This document shows positions 36,547-49,699 of a stretch of DNA of 64,000 nucleotides, in pieces. The notes beneath the pieces are model-generated. The model saw nothing but the letters and a program-made list of their open reading frames with translations, was not told the DNA's origin and searched no databases. This DNA comes from Chiridota heheva (taxonomy: Eukaryota; Echinodermata; Holothuroidea; Apodida; Chiridotidae). Numbering within the stretch: position 1 is the stretch's first letter; every line of letters begins with the position of its first letter. The translations under genes were made by a program, and so were the position numbers. Location of the stretch: positions 706,001-770,000 of the forward strand of contig JAIGNY010003223.1 of the NCBI GenBank assembly GCA_020152595.1, in the 5' to 3' direction.

Positions 36547-37899
36547 GTAAGTACAAATTTAATTTAACTTTAAGTTTCATATGCACGCATAATTAAGACT
36601 TTTTTCTTTCTTTTCTCAAACCGAGGGCGGCACCAGTGTGGGGTACTAACGGTATACGGCCCTTTCAGTAGAGTAACGTTCTTGTAATGTCTTGGAGCAA
36701 TATAAGAAAATTTAGTTTCGAATTTCATCCGCCTGCCCCTATTTTGTTCATGTTATAGACTGATTAGATCAAATTGTTCAGTTAGTCATACATGCAATGA
36801 TTTGGTATGTTTTTATAATTTTTTCAACAAAAATGAAGGAAATAAATAACAAGAAAATGATTTTTTTTTAATAATCGTTTTAACAATTGTGTTCTCTTCT
36901 GCTATCAACTTTCATAAAATATAATTTGCTTGACCTGTTGACGACTAGCTCACAGTTTACAGCAATGCTACTATCTGACTATGCATGGGCGATTGTGCAT
37001 CCCCCTACACGGTGATCCAGCCTCATCTGCTTGACAAGAAGCCCATGCAAGTTCGATTCGCGGTAGGTTTGCAAGACTGCAACCAGTGCGTCACAACATT
37101 CAAAAGACCGAGGCACTAGCTGCAGTTTCCGAGCTATGATTCCATCATCTTTTGAAGAATTCATGCAAAGGTTTCAGTTTCTGTCTTAAATTTCATTAGG
37201 TGCATGGGGTTGTCCAAGCGAACTTGGGCCCCATTATTGCCCCTCGGGATTTACAACTTTGACCACCTTCTTTTCGTAAAGTTCATTTAAAAATATGAAT
37301 AGGTTTGTCAAATAGAAAAGAAAACAAATCATTTTACTTCCCTTTCAATATACAGTAAAACAGCATGCTTCATTATCTAGCGTTTATTTAAATTTATTGT
37401 AAATGTATTAAAGTTATTTGATTTTGATCCCTCCATCATTAAATGGTTTTATAAATGAGCAGTTTCTGCAGTTATTGTAAATGGTTTTATAACCAAGTCT
37501 TTTACGTTACATGTAGACGAGGTGACCCCTTGTCCCATATCTTTTCCTATTATGTGCACAAGTTCGAACTACAATAGTTTATAGTAATACTTCTATTGGG
37601 GGAGTTATTGTCAGAGGTAAATATTTAAAAATAACACATTATGCAGGCACCACCACTTTTATACTTGATGACTCCGAGGCCTCTTGCCGGGGATTAGGGA
37701 CACCTTGCTTGATTACAGTCAAATTTCTGGCTTAAAAATTTCAATTAGAGCAAATCTCATTTTATTGGTATTGGTATAGTTTAAAGGGTATCTAATTTGT
37801 TCCCATGTGATTATACAAGGACCGCAGAGACAGGGGAGCTTGGGGTGGGGTGGGTTGTGGAGTTTTTGCTGTGCAAAAAAATAGTATGGCCTGAGAGAA

Positions 37900-38570
37900 T
37901 TTCACCTTCCCTGATTTCACGGTTGGAAGGAAAAATTGGGAAATAAGAATCAAAAGATTGAAACAATTGGTCAAATTGAAGGAACATACGGTCAAATTAT
38001 TTAAAATTTTGGTAAAATATGTCAACAAATTTCCAGAAAATTGACAAAAAGTTCTTTAAAACCGCCTAAAAATGAAGAAATGTTTTCTAAAAGTGATCAA
38101 AATGAAGGAAATGTCCTAAAATGAAGGTAAAATTGAAGAAAAATTGGGTAAAAATATTTGAAATTCTCGTCAAATTTGTTAACATCTTTCCCGAAAATTG
38201 ACAAAAAAATCCTCAAAATCGCCTAAAAATGAAGGAAATTTCCCGAAAATGGAAAATAAATTGCCAAAAATGAAGAATATTTCTTTAAAATCGAAGAAAA
38301 TTGCCCAAAAATGAAGGTAAAATAGCTAATAAAATTATTCTAGGAAAATTTGTCAACATATTTCTCGAAAATTGACAAAAATTTAGAAATGAGAAAATTT
38401 CCCTAAAATTGTCAAACAAGTTATCGAAATTTCAAAGAAAGTGCGCGAAAATAAACAGAATTTCCAGAAAATTACCCCAAAATGAACGGAATTTCCCAAA
38501 CAATATAACAAAATTCACCGAAATTGTAAGTGCCCGAAAATTTCCCGATTAGCAGCAACGTGAATGATTG
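37900..38570. repeat. cryptic A-rich repeat (GAAAATTTGCCCAAAAATGAAG-like)
   Basis: Endless variants of AAAATGAAGGAAATTTCCC and AAAATTGACAAAAA with irregular spacing. On the other strand this is the same kind of sequence as the interiors of the hAT-like elements at 10604 and 18741 and of 51000-51300. The right edge has CCTACGCCTCTG, like a hAT terminus, but I could not find the matching left end. Confidence 0.65.
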
Positions 38571-38759
38571 AACTTATCAACTCCCACCCCCTGAGAGGTG
38601 ACCCTTCCTACGCCTCTGCCTAATACTATACGTACCAACATGGTTGGTAGTTAGTACAGGCGTTAATATGAATGTAATGATGTCTTTTATTTTTGCTACT
38701 TACATCTTTACGCCCCCCTCCCTTAGCCCCCTCCCCCTCGCGGTTCCTGTTATAGTGTA

Positions 38760-39275
38760 TATTAGAATAATGATGAGAATTCTACATTACTTGGAATTGT
38801 TTTTGATACAGACTTGAGTAAAATGCAGTAACTAAAATGAAGAATTTGATTAACTCTTGGTCAAATATATAGGATTACTGAAATTGGCAGGGTAACAGTT
38901 TCGAAATCCTTGACCCTTCCTCATTTGAATTATCGTTTGTTAACTCTACCTTACTACTTATTATGTTAAATGAGTTAAACCACGTTTTACAAATTTTTAT
39001 GAAATAATCAACCAGGCCGTGTTAAAAGAAAACATATAATCAAGAGCTATACAGGGGGGAGGTCTTAACCCTTACTCTACCACGGGGCGATATTATCGCC
39101 GTTTTGGGTGCCCCGTCTTTGACCCCGCCTCCCTAACGCGTTTTCAAAAAAGGGCTGGAAGTGTAAGGGTTAAAATGGTAGACATTTTCAGCCATGCCAA
39201 AGCAAAAAACGTAACATGCATGCTGGCATGAGAAGGCTGATCGAAAGTTTTCATCAAAATATTGTCATACATAGG
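38760..39275 (+). pseudogene. Tx1/L1-type LINE reverse transcriptase fragment
   Basis: The + strand reads FLGI/LGIVFD...LSKM-like sequence, then IGRVTVSKSLTLPHLNY (about 38885-38935), LLTLPYY, and after a few stops RVKRKHIIKSYTGG (about 39018-39060). The frame is interrupted by the miniature element at 39065-39173 and resumes with MVDIFSHAKA. These are conserved post-palm motifs of the Tx1/L1-like reverse transcriptases. It lies in intron 1 of the SLC22-like gene and is heavily decayed. Confidence 0.78.
39065..39173. mobile_element. 109-bp TTAA miniature element inserted in a LINE fragment
   Basis: Bounded by TTAA at 39065-39068 and 39170-39173. Inverted ends are TTAACCCTTAC...GTAAGGGTTAA. 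It contains the hairpin-forming core GGCGATATTATCGCCG. The host LINE reading frame matches on both sides if one TTAA is counted, which shows a 105-bp insertion with a TTAA target duplication, as in the piggyBac and Kolobok superfamilies. Closely related sequence forms part of each unit of the array at 43709-49136. Confidence 0.88.
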
Positions 39276-39513
39276 CCTATGGGTATATTGAGAAATAGTG
39301 GTTTTAGTTTTTGATTCTTACATCAGAGATTTTAGTTCTGTAATTGGTAATTTGTTTTAGAAAGATGTATTTTGTTGCTTTGAGTATGTTTCTGGGTATA
39401 ATTAATTGCCATCCGATACAGATTTGATTTTGAGGCAAAGCCACTAGAATAATTCGAAGATACAGATTGATAAAAATTAATAATAATAAATAAATAGATA
39501 AAAAAATTAAAAT

Positions 39514-39645
<132 letters not shown>

Positions 39646-39799
39646 TTGTTATTGAAATCACACGATGGTCCGTAAGGCAGCACTGCGCACGCAACGCGTG
39701 CGCTTAATAACGTGAGGTCCAGGGGCCCGCTTATTGGGGTCCAGGAGAAAAGCCCCAAGAAGCTCTGCGATTTGGGGCATTTTGTAGGTCCAAAATGTT

Positions 39800-42700
39800 C
39801 CATTTTGATAACATGTTTTATATTTTCACCATGTTTTTTCCCACGCCATCCACCCTGCAAACCAGTGGAGTATGAATTCATGAAAAGCACATTTTCTGTA
39901 TGTTAGGTCTATTTATTACGCAAAAAAAAACATATAAAACAAGTGTATATAATTTGGCACGTATATAATTAAATGGGGGCCAAATCACTAAATATTGCAA
40001 ATGAATGATAATTAATTCAACCAATACTCAAATAACATAAGAAAATTGGAGAAAATACTGTTGTCCTGAACTCAAACGTGCATAATATTCATACAAATCC
40101 ATTATGTGATTATAGCTTACCTAAGGACGTTTTGTAAACCTGTCTGGTTATACCGTAACTATGGATTTTATGGATCCCCCGGTCCCCTGAATCCGCCCTT
40201 GATTCTCAGTCACTAAAAATGATGCTAGAACTTGGCTTATTGTAAAGTCTCAAAACGTTTTGGTCAGAATTTGGTGTGCTCCGTGGTCAATTCTTAGAAT
40301 TATGATATGCGATTAAAAAACACATCAGTTTCTCACAAATTTGTATAATCGCTAAAGTAATACTAATACGGTATACTTATACTAGTACGTATGCGCAATG
40401 GCAGAATGTATGCATTCACTAAACTTCGACCCAGATTATAGACTTCGTTATAGAATATTATCTTGTTTTTCTAACATACAAAATTCACTTCATCATGTAA
40501 TATTCATACCCTCATTTCATATCAACTTCTCAAGATTCCAAGTACTTTACAAAAAAATTCGAAAAAAAAAACAATGATAAACTTTTGTTTTAAAATAATG
40601 CCCAACACAATAATACTCTTTACATTCTATATTGATTTCTTTGTAAACTATATACCTTCACAATAGCTTGCAACTTGTAGAGAGCACTTCATTCGTGACG
40701 TGATTCACCTCAGTCAATAGCTTCATTATAATAAGTGAGATAAGATCTGCTTCTGTATGCCCTACATGCCACGCACTACATGCAATACAGAGTGAGACTC
40801 CGTCCTATCTGTTTTAACGTGGAAATCGCCTCAGTCCTAAAATCGCGACTACATCGTCTATTTACGTCACCTGTTACACTGTAATTACTGTACTTACGGC
40901 ACATAAAGATATATAGTTAACTTCTCCTGTTAATCTTGTAAGTAATTAAAACATGTCGGTAATCCTGAAATGATTAAAAATGGGTAAAAATGTAAGCCAA
41001 TATTGTTTACTCCTTTCAGTTCAACCGTACGCTCTTGGAACCTTTTTTTTTTTAACTAGGGTGCACAACGAACGAAACTGACTTAGTTTAATAACTGGGT
41101 TCCACAGCTGCAGGCCGTGCTACAAAGTCTAACAAAATTTATACAAGCGCAAAAATATGAGCGAGGAATGAGCACGGAAAAGGGTAGCCAAAGGCCACAC
41201 GAATAAACAAAACCTGACAACAGCCAGGGGACACACAAGTAAACGTGAACACAAAAGGAGTCGTTTCAGAGCCATCCCACCCCAGGAAAACTACAAATGG
41301 TAACTATAAATAAACACCATACCAACAATTCCCAGGGTGGAAACATAGGAGTAACACCAGATAGAATAAAAATATATGAAGAATGACTAGCCAACATACA
41401 AGAAATATTTTAATAATTAAACCTTTTTTTTGTGTGAATTATGACCTTCCGCCCGATTGGCGATCAAGGGCGCATATTCAAAGATATCACATTTCATCAA
41501 CACTTTGACGCAAACGTTCCAATTAGCGAAACTAAGAAAAGACACACGGGATTCAAAACAAGAGGAGACGGGAAACCTACCATTTCATTGAGCATGTTGA
41601 TAGATAAATCACAACCAAAACATGGACAGTATGGAAATAGTCAAGGGGCCTATCAATCCCGGGAGGAGAGGAGGGGAGGGAGGACGGGAGGAAGGAAGGG
41701 AGACCATCGACCGAATTCTGTTATGAATCCCCTCACCCGTTTACAAATTCAGTGGCGTTTCAAGCGAGGACAATACATGGGCCATTTCTGTTGTTAGTAT
41801 TTTCTATTGGGGGCAAGTATTTTCGGCCCTCAGTAATGAAGTTCTGCATGGTAAATCGAGTTTGAAGGAACTCACATTCCTTTCATATTTAGTTTTTCCA
41901 AAATGTACATAAATAGGTCGACACAAAGACAAATTTGGAACATTCTGGATGTAGCATAAGCACTAGTTAGCAACGTAGTTTGATCTCGACGGATCCACAT
42001 TCAAGTGCATCCATTTCTCGTATCTCGACGTATACGGGCCTGGCTTCGTTCAAAGAAACTATATATGATTTTCTAAGTGTCTTGATTGTAAATTTAATAT
42101 TAAAAGGGCCATCAGCAATTTTCAGGCTGATTGAAATTGAATCAATTTTAGTCGCGGTAGGGAGAGGAAACTGCGCTTTCAGCTATATCCAGGGGAGGTG
42201 GAAGGATTTTAGGGCTATGAGGGTAGAAATTCTAGTACAGGCACTTTCTTTATTGAATACTTTTAATGAGGATCTGAAACATAAAAAATGAGCCTTAGTT
42301 TCATTTCAAGTGTAATACCTGCAATTCGTAAGTTGTAATTCTGTTCTGGATTAATTCTGTCCTCTGCTCATTGTGCACGCAGAGGTATAACTAGATTTCG
42401 AGTGCAGGGGGTGTTAGACAAATTTGTCCGACAAAAAAAAAGAGTCTGTGTATATCTGCTAAGTATAAGGTTACAATTTGAATTAAAAAAAAACAAAAAA
42501 CGATCAACATATTAATGCCTTCCGTATGAGACGTAGACGGGCAATGAAACTAAGAACACCTGAACCACGGGGCAACGAAGACAACCCATACCCTTCTCCC
42601 CACGGGGACAATGGAGGCAAGAATTGGGTCCTCCATTTCACGAGAGCAACAACGGGTCAAGAAGTGCCCTTTGTGATATTTATTTCAAGCGTTATCTCCC

Positions 42701-43510
42701 CCTTGCCATAAAGTAACGCTTTTGATACTCAAAACTCTTTTTATGCTTTGAAATGGCTGTTTTCGATATGAAAACTGTTATTTCTCATCATTTCTGCTTT
42801 TTCACTTTCAGATGCATGCATACCCGAAGTTTTACGACCATGTTGCCCTCTTCTTGACTCGCTCCTTGCCTATTTCTCGTGCAGTTGTACCAGAATGAAA
42901 CCAATGATTGGGAATTGCCTTAAACTATACGGGAAACTCCTTTATTGTGCATCTTTAATTACTTTTCAGTACACCTCATAATAATTTTTAGTATAATTCT
43001 AATTGATAATGTATGGCAGTAGGCCTAAACTTGAGGTAAATTTTATTAGCTTCAGTCAAATTTTTGACGCTTCCGGTTGCCAAACAGTTCATGAAAATAT
43101 CTTCTCCATTCATTATCTTAATTGCCACCTCCAGTTGCTGAGGACGCATTTGGCAAAAAAACATGAATGTATACTTGTCATTTATTTCAATAATTAGATG
43201 TCTTGAATATTTCCTATGTGCCATGATTACTAATACTAACTTCAATCAGCAAAGTCAATAAAAGTGTGCACTTGTTTTAGACGCACGATTTGTTTTTTTC
43301 CGCCCGCGTTTAACATTTACGCTACGCTGGCATGGCTGATGTTCGGTAGAATTTGAAATAATTAGGTACATTCACTTTGGCGCACACGATTGTGAGAAGA
43401 TAGCAACCGAGGTAGGTGAAAATTTCTTCTTTTAACTGGTTTTAGTTATACTTAGTGAAGTTTGAGAGTTACATACTAGAAGCTTTTTTGGTTATGTAGC
43501 TTAAATTTTA
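39800..43510. other. intron 1 sequence, no gene recognised
   Basis: Non-coding intron. Two open frames (41441-41797 with a basic and Gly/Arg-rich end, and 41980-42291) have no recognisable family or splice context. I see no RNA gene. Confidence 0.45.
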
Positions 43511-43708
43511 CAGATTAAAATGAATGAGGTAAAAAAGTACAAATTTCTTGGAAAATCTTTGCAAAACAGGAGTGCGTCGCAAATATTCTGCGACGCAACT
43601 ATGATTAATCAATGGAGCGGTTTCCACCGTTATATGCATACGATGATGTCTGATCGAGTATTCGTAATAGCTATATCTTATACTACGGTCAGACGTTTAT
43701 CTGACACC

Positions 43709-44031
43709 GGGTCACTGAAATGGAACAAGCTCGACTTTGCTGCTCGAAATACCAAGGACCCTTCAATAATCAGCCTGTGCTTAACCCTTACTCTACCACG
43801 CGGCGATATTATCGCCGTTTTGGATGCCCCGTCTTTGACTCCGCCGTCCCAAACGCATTTTCAAAAAAGGGCCGGTAGAGTAAGGATTAATCAACTCGCG
43901 ACAAGTATGCCAACTCGAGAAAAAAATGCAGCATGGTCCCGGTGGGCCACCCACCGGGTCACTGAAACGGAACGAGCCCGACTTTGCTGCCTGAAAGACA
44001 GAGCATCCTTCAATAATCAGCCTGTGCTTGA
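43709..44031. repeat. ~247-bp tandem array, left part
   Basis: Unit starts GGGTCACTGAAA at 43709 and 43956, period 247 bp. Each unit consists of a ~110-bp TTAA-bounded miniature element (43781-43890 in the first unit, ends TTAACCCTTACTCTACCA and inverted copy) plus a ~135-bp spacer holding the hairpin CCCGGTGGG...CCCACCGGG. The second unit is cut by the 4.28-kb transposon at 44032. The array lies in intron 1 of the SLC22-like gene. Confidence 0.88.
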
Positions 44032-47000
44032 CCAGAGAGCGTGACGTCATTCGCCCTATACTACGTATAGACCGAACGGCTGAAAGTCGAAACTCCTATA
44101 CCTCAGTATGTGATACTTTTTGGTTCGTCCTTCACCAATATTGGTTCCAAGAGAGGGCAGTAGATATGTCGGTACATTGAAAATTGGAGGCAATAAAAAA
44201 AAAAATAGGCAAACTGCAATTTCAACCTTAAAAAACAATTGAAATTCTTTACTTTCAAAAATTAATTGTATTAATATTAGTTTTAATCATAACTTGTCTT
44301 TCTAACCAAGATTAACGTTCATTTTATTTCTAACAGAAACACAAAACCAAAATTTCTTTTTACAGTACATGCAGGACGACAATACTTTAGCGCAGCGTTA
44401 GATTGTAGACAGGCATGTATCGCACCTATTAAGTTAGGCCTAATTGATAAGTATATTTTCAGAAAAATACTACGTGAACAACCTTTCTGGTAAGGGATAA
44501 ATGATTAAAACTAGTGGATGTCTTTAATAATTTCGGTAAACCTAAAGTAATGTGCTATCTTAATTGTTCCAGTTGTTGTTCAACAGTCTGAAGCTAGCTA
44601 ACGTCGTTTAACCTTAACTGACCGACGTAAACGCTGACAAATATGGGCAATAATTTTATTTAGTTTTATTTAGGAACAAGAATAATTTGCTTATCAAATC
44701 TTATTTCAATTAGACATGTATGTAGCGATTGATTGCTTTCAAAAAGCGTCGCCGGGGTAATCATAGGTAAATGTGTTGCCTAGCCAGGCTACCGTAACGT
44801 TAGTGTAACTTAAGCCTTCATTGTGTGAAACCACTTGCAATTTGGTAGCCCAACATTAGGGCTATGTACATTACCATTTTATTGACTTGAGAAAGCTTTA
44901 AGCCTTCAAGTTTCTCTTCAATTTGTTAATTAGAATTTGTAAGAACAAACCCATGTCAAGCTTATAATATTACTTTTTATTTCGTTGCAATTTGTTGTTT
45001 ACTTTTGCTCTTTTGTTATTGAGGGATCGTCTCTGTTTTTCCACACACGTAAAAAAAAAGGTCTCCATATCATTTATACATGTTATGGTAGATTGGGGTG
45101 GGGTTAATCATTAGTCGCATACTCACTGTACACGCGCATTTACTATGTTACATTTATTGTAAACTAACAACTTTTACTGGATTAAAATACATTGTACAGT
45201 AGGGCCTATGTGTATCAATAAACGTCAGCAGTCATTAACAAAGAAAGAAAACGTCAGCTAATTAAAGACAAAAAAGAATATCAGTGAATGTCTGTCATGA
45301 TAAAAAGGCCATGCTTGAGACGCAGCATTACAATTGTTAGCCAGGGTGGGGTGGGCATGAGACCAATATAGGCCAAGATCTAATTAGTTTTATAGTTGGC
45401 TATCAACATAACACCCATCAAACAAAGTCTAAACAGACTGACCTTTTATAGGTGTGTATAAAACAAAGCAAAAGTAAGTTGAGTGCCAACTTGTTTAGAT
45501 AGGTAGAAACACAGTAGATCAATTGATCACTTATTACTTTTATATCTATTTTAATAAACTATTCACTTTCAGTTTCATTCATATTTTGCTGTTCATTATC
45601 ATTTTTTAACAATTGCAGGCCCTAAATTTATAAAGTCTAACTTCCAAAATAATCATAAAACTCTTTGGAATAGGCCTATATGTTGTATTGCAGAATGCAG
45701 TTTTTATTCTATGTGTATTATTTATTAAAATTGCTTTCAATTTGTTTGCAAAAGTTTCTCAAGCTTTTAAGTTGGGAGGATAAAAAAGTTCCACTTGAAA
45801 ATTTAGCTTCATGCAATTTCTCTTCTCATTGATAGGCAATCTTTAGTTATGCTCACATTTGTTTTTGCTTTGGTATCCAATGAACAAACTATTACAGTGC
45901 AATAGTATTCCAACTTCTATGTTGTATGATTCTTAAAAATCATCGACTGTACTACAGAGAACGAATATTTTTTGCAATGTAAATTAATTTTGTACCAGAT
46001 ATTAGTGAGCTGAATACCTGTATTTCATTTTGTAGTACACAATACCCTGCCCAACTGTTTTCTGACTCCAGGCACATGTAGAATGATTTTTCTTGGCAGT
46101 GGAGTGTACTATTATCAGGTTATGAAATGGTAATTTTGGTGTACCTTTTTTATACATAAAGAATTGTCTACCTAACCAAAAAAAGACACAAACCCCTAAG
46201 TGAAAATTCAACATCGAAACCAGCAGACCAGGCTTTTATTTGCAGAAAACAGACATGAAAAATCACACTTCAACATGTCTTTTACTAAGCTTAACTCAGT
46301 TTAATATCTGAATATAGGCCAGACTTTACAACCATGAGGATCTCTACTTGTTGACTGGATATAAAAAACCTCAAATTTTGTTGATTTATGTTTCCTTCTT
46401 AAAAACTCATATTGTGAAATAATAACATACTGTGGTATATCTATACCTACATCAACATCACTTCACAAAGTTTACTGATTTCAGCTAAAGTTGTAGTGAT
46501 AAGTAAAGGACTTATGGCAGTACGTTCATCCACAGAAGATGTTTTATAAGAACACCGTCATGAATGTTTGTAAAGTTGATTACCAGTTGTTGAAGTCAAA
46601 TTTATGCAGGTGATTATTGCAGTAAATCAAAAATGCGATGTCAAAGCTTGTTACTTATTCTTTTGTAAATTTGTTACCTCCACAATGAAGTCACAATTCC
46701 TCTATCATAAATGTACATGAAAATTTATAGGAATGATTTTTAGAAGTTAACGGCAGAATAATATGTGTTGATCTGTTTTAAACACCTAAATTTACACACC
46801 ATTTCATGTAACCTGTACCAGTTAATTCATTTCATGTAACCTGTACCAGTTAATTAAGTCAATTGATGTATATTTCCTATATTATTTACAAATTATACTT
46901 ATTTTACCCTACACACTATTGAATTATTTAATTGTTTGATGTGTTCCTCTTCAACACCAGAAAGCTCATAGGTTTGAAATGGGCATGGCAAACTACCAAT

Positions 47001-48315
47001 TCATTAGGCTGAACCACATAAACTGATATTAAGAGTTAATAACTTTTCCTGACAAAATGAGCCCAACTGTAACAATGAGTGCAAGTGTCATAGAGCTAGT
47101 GTGTGAGTTATTTGCCTTCACCTTATGTTTGGCATAAATAATATTCCCTTTACAAATATCCAAATATGGGTTATTTTATTTCCATTATCTATCCACGAAT
47201 TCTTTGCCAAGTTTTCTTTAAATTCAAGCAGTATACACAACAAACCACCAGGCGAATTAATTAGGTTTGGGCAGCTAATTTGAAGCAAGTTTTAGCCTAA
47301 ATTCTTGTTAATGTTAGTCAAGTTCTAACTTGCATGTAGTCTTGCAAGAATGTAGCTATTAGTCATGTCCCCCAATACACTTTTTGACATTACTGGTGGC
47401 GTTTGTGAGGCCGCAGACCAGTAAACAACAGCAATCAGCGTACAGAAACGGGTTAAAGTGAAAGAAAGTACGGCCAAACGATGTTAAATGATTCGAATCC
47501 ATAACTAACAAGGATATAGCCTTTTTGTAGGTCTGAATTTAAATAGGTTAAGTTGGTAACTTGAATTATTCAGCCTTTTTCATACTACCCGATAATCCCG
47601 AGCCTTAACTAGGCGTCAATAACTAGGCCTAGATCCACCTTACTTAATATTACATTGTAAATCTCTAGAATCACAGATGTCTGACTACGTACGCCTAGCC
47701 TTTATAAAATAAAGACGGGCCCACAGCAATTACTACGGAAGCGGGGGTGTACGTAAAATAGGCCTTCGGTGTTGGTCGACCTTCACCAACTAGGCTAGGG
47801 CCTAGGCGTAATGCATAACGACTTCGATAAGGTTAGGCAGTAATTCTTTAAAATGCTTTAACCTTTCAATCTGCCATGTTCAGCCGTAAAACAATGAGTA
47901 ATAAAAGCATTGACATCGTACCGTACCGTACCGGTATAGCGAAAAGTATCTGCACTATGTGCATGGTTTGTCAAATTTTTTTCGCACTTGATCCATGGAT
48001 GACATCAAATTTAGAATTGTTATATTAATGACTTATAGAATTATTGGTTTATTGAACTAAAAGTGCACAAAAAGTAACGATAAAATTAAATCGGGTGTAA
48101 ATTTTTTTTCTAATCAATCCTAGAATATAATTTACACATTTCTTTGATATGTTCTATTTTTGAAATGTTCGAATCTCTACTGCCCTCACTTGGAACCAAT
48201 ATAGGTGGGTGACTTCAAAAAGTATCACGATTTCGTAACATTGTAGGTGTGAAAGTTTCGACTCTCGGCCTTCGGCCTATACGTAGTATATGGCGATTGA
48301 CGTCACGCTTTCTGG
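44032..48315. mobile_element. 4.28-kb non-coding transposon with long terminal inverted repeats, copy 1
   Basis: Ends CCAGAGAGCGTGACGTCA (left) and TGACGTCACGCTTTCTGG (right). The inverted similarity extends about 140 bp inward, through TACTACGTATAG, GGCCGA and TTGGTTCCAAG(A/T)GAGGGCAG. The interior is AT-rich with no frame over about 75 codons, so no transposase. It interrupts the tandem array: the array phase breaks at GTGCTT on the left and resumes GCTTAACCC on the right, so a short (4-6 bp, CTTAA-like) target duplication is likely, with one mismatch. The superfamily is not identified. Confidence 0.88.
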
Positions 48316-49136
48316 CTTAACCCTTACTCTGCCACGCGGAAATATTATTGCCGTTTTGGGTGCCCCGTCTTTGACTCTGTTGTCCCAGATGCATTTAAAA
48401 AAGTGCTGGTAAAGTAAGGGTTAATCAACCCGCAACAAGTGTGCCAATTTGAGAAAAAATATGCAGCATGGTCCCGGTGGGCCACCCACCGGGTCACTGA
48501 AACGGAACGGCTGCTCGGAAGACAGAGGACCCTTCAATAATCAGCCTGTGTTTAACCCTTACTTTACCATACGGCGATATTATCGCCGTTTTGGGTGCCC
48601 CGTGTTAAGCTCTGTTGTTCCAGACGCATTTTCAAAAAAAGTGCGTGTAGAGTAAGGGTTTATCAACCCGCGATAAGTGAGCAAACTCGGAAAAATATTC
48701 AGCACGGTCCCGTTGGGCGCCGTTCCGTGTCACTGAAGAAGAAAGAGCCCGACTTTTCTGCCCCAAAAAGAGAGGACCCTTCAATAATCAGCTTGTGCTT
48801 AAACCCTTAATCAGTCACGCTGCGATATTATCGCCGTTTTGGGTACCTCGTCTGCGCATTAAAAAAAAGTGCTGGTAGAGTAAGAGTTAATCAACCCGCG
48901 ACAAGTGTGCCAAGTCCAAAAAAGAATGCAGCACGATCCCGGTGGGCGGCCCACCGGGTCACTGAAACGGAACGAGCCCGACTTTGCTGCTCGAAAGACA
49001 GAGGACCCTTCAATAATCAGCTTGTGTTTAACCCTTATTGTACCACGCGGCGATATTAACGCCGTTTTGGGTGCCCCGTCTTTGACTCCGCCGTCCTAGA
49101 CGCATTTTCAAAAAAGTGCGTGTAGAGGTAGGGTTA
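48316..49136. repeat. ~230-247-bp tandem array, right part
   Basis: Continues the array from 44031 after the transposon: unit starts are at 48491, 48727 (GTGTCACTGAA) and 48956, spacings 236 and 229 bp. Each unit holds the TTAA-bounded element with the GCGATATTATCGCCG core (one copy GCGATATTAACGCCG). Units differ by scattered substitutions and small deletions. Confidence 0.88.
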
Positions 49137-49261
49137 AGTGGCAAGCTAAATTTATTATATCTTCTCAGTCACTGTTACTCAAGTAATAAAACAACCTATC
49201 GGTCTTTTCACGTAATTCATGACTTGTACCCACACTGCTATAGTCAATGCAAGTACTGAAT

Positions 49262-49671
49262 TAGGGCCTCTTTTAATCAATGGACTGCGTACCAAACTTG
49301 GTACGCAGTGGAAAAGACTTGGTACGCAGTGATCCTGATTTTGAGAGATGGGTACCAAGGGCTTTCTCTTGCAAACATTAATTTAAAGCCATTTTTTACT
49401 TAAATCATTAGAAGACGCAGTGACTTGCATTAATTTCCCTTTTCAGTATTATTATTTTAATTACAGCCGCTTCAATTTTCCCAAATGCAATCTCTTCTTA
49501 TTTATGATTTTAATGGCGAAAATTGTTATATAGCAGACGGCATTGTTTCCTGTTGTCAACCAAACACAACAGCTACATACATATACACGGTAGGACAACT
49601 TGTTTGCATGTTGGCAAGGGTGCCCAAGAGACTACTTGGTGCCCAGTGGAAATTCCTTAAAAGAGGCACTG
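49262..49671. mobile_element. 410-bp hAT-like miniature element
   Basis: Inverted ends TAGGGCCTCTTTTAA and, on the right (reverse complement), CAGTGCCTCTTTTAA; the similarity continues through a GTACCAA/GGCACCAAG step. Flanking octamers TACTGAAT and TATTGAAT match at 7 of 8. A hairpin CTGCGTACCAA/TTGGTACGCAG lies just inside the left end (49285-49308). No coding capacity. Confidence 0.75.
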
Positions 49672-49699
49672 TATTGAATTATACTAGAAGTTAATTACT

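Noticed and set aside
36979-37164. 61-codon minus-strand frame and a tRNA-like B box (AGTTCGATTCG at 37050)
   Set aside because: B box is good, but no matching A box at the right spacing and no cloverleaf; perhaps a decayed SINE, but support is too thin.
37800-38600. hAT-like element bounded by CCTACGCCTCTG at 38610
   Set aside because: Only one plausible terminus; no left inverted end and no target duplication found, so listed only as a cryptic repeat.
41441-41797. 118-codon plus-strand frame with basic Gly/Arg-rich end
   Set aside because: No recognised family, no splice context, purine-rich low-complexity tail. Could be revisited with transcript data.
43520-44044. 174-codon plus-strand frame
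   Set aside because: Runs from unique sequence through the satellite-like array into the transposon end; similar phrases in other units are frameshifted, so it is not a conserved protein.
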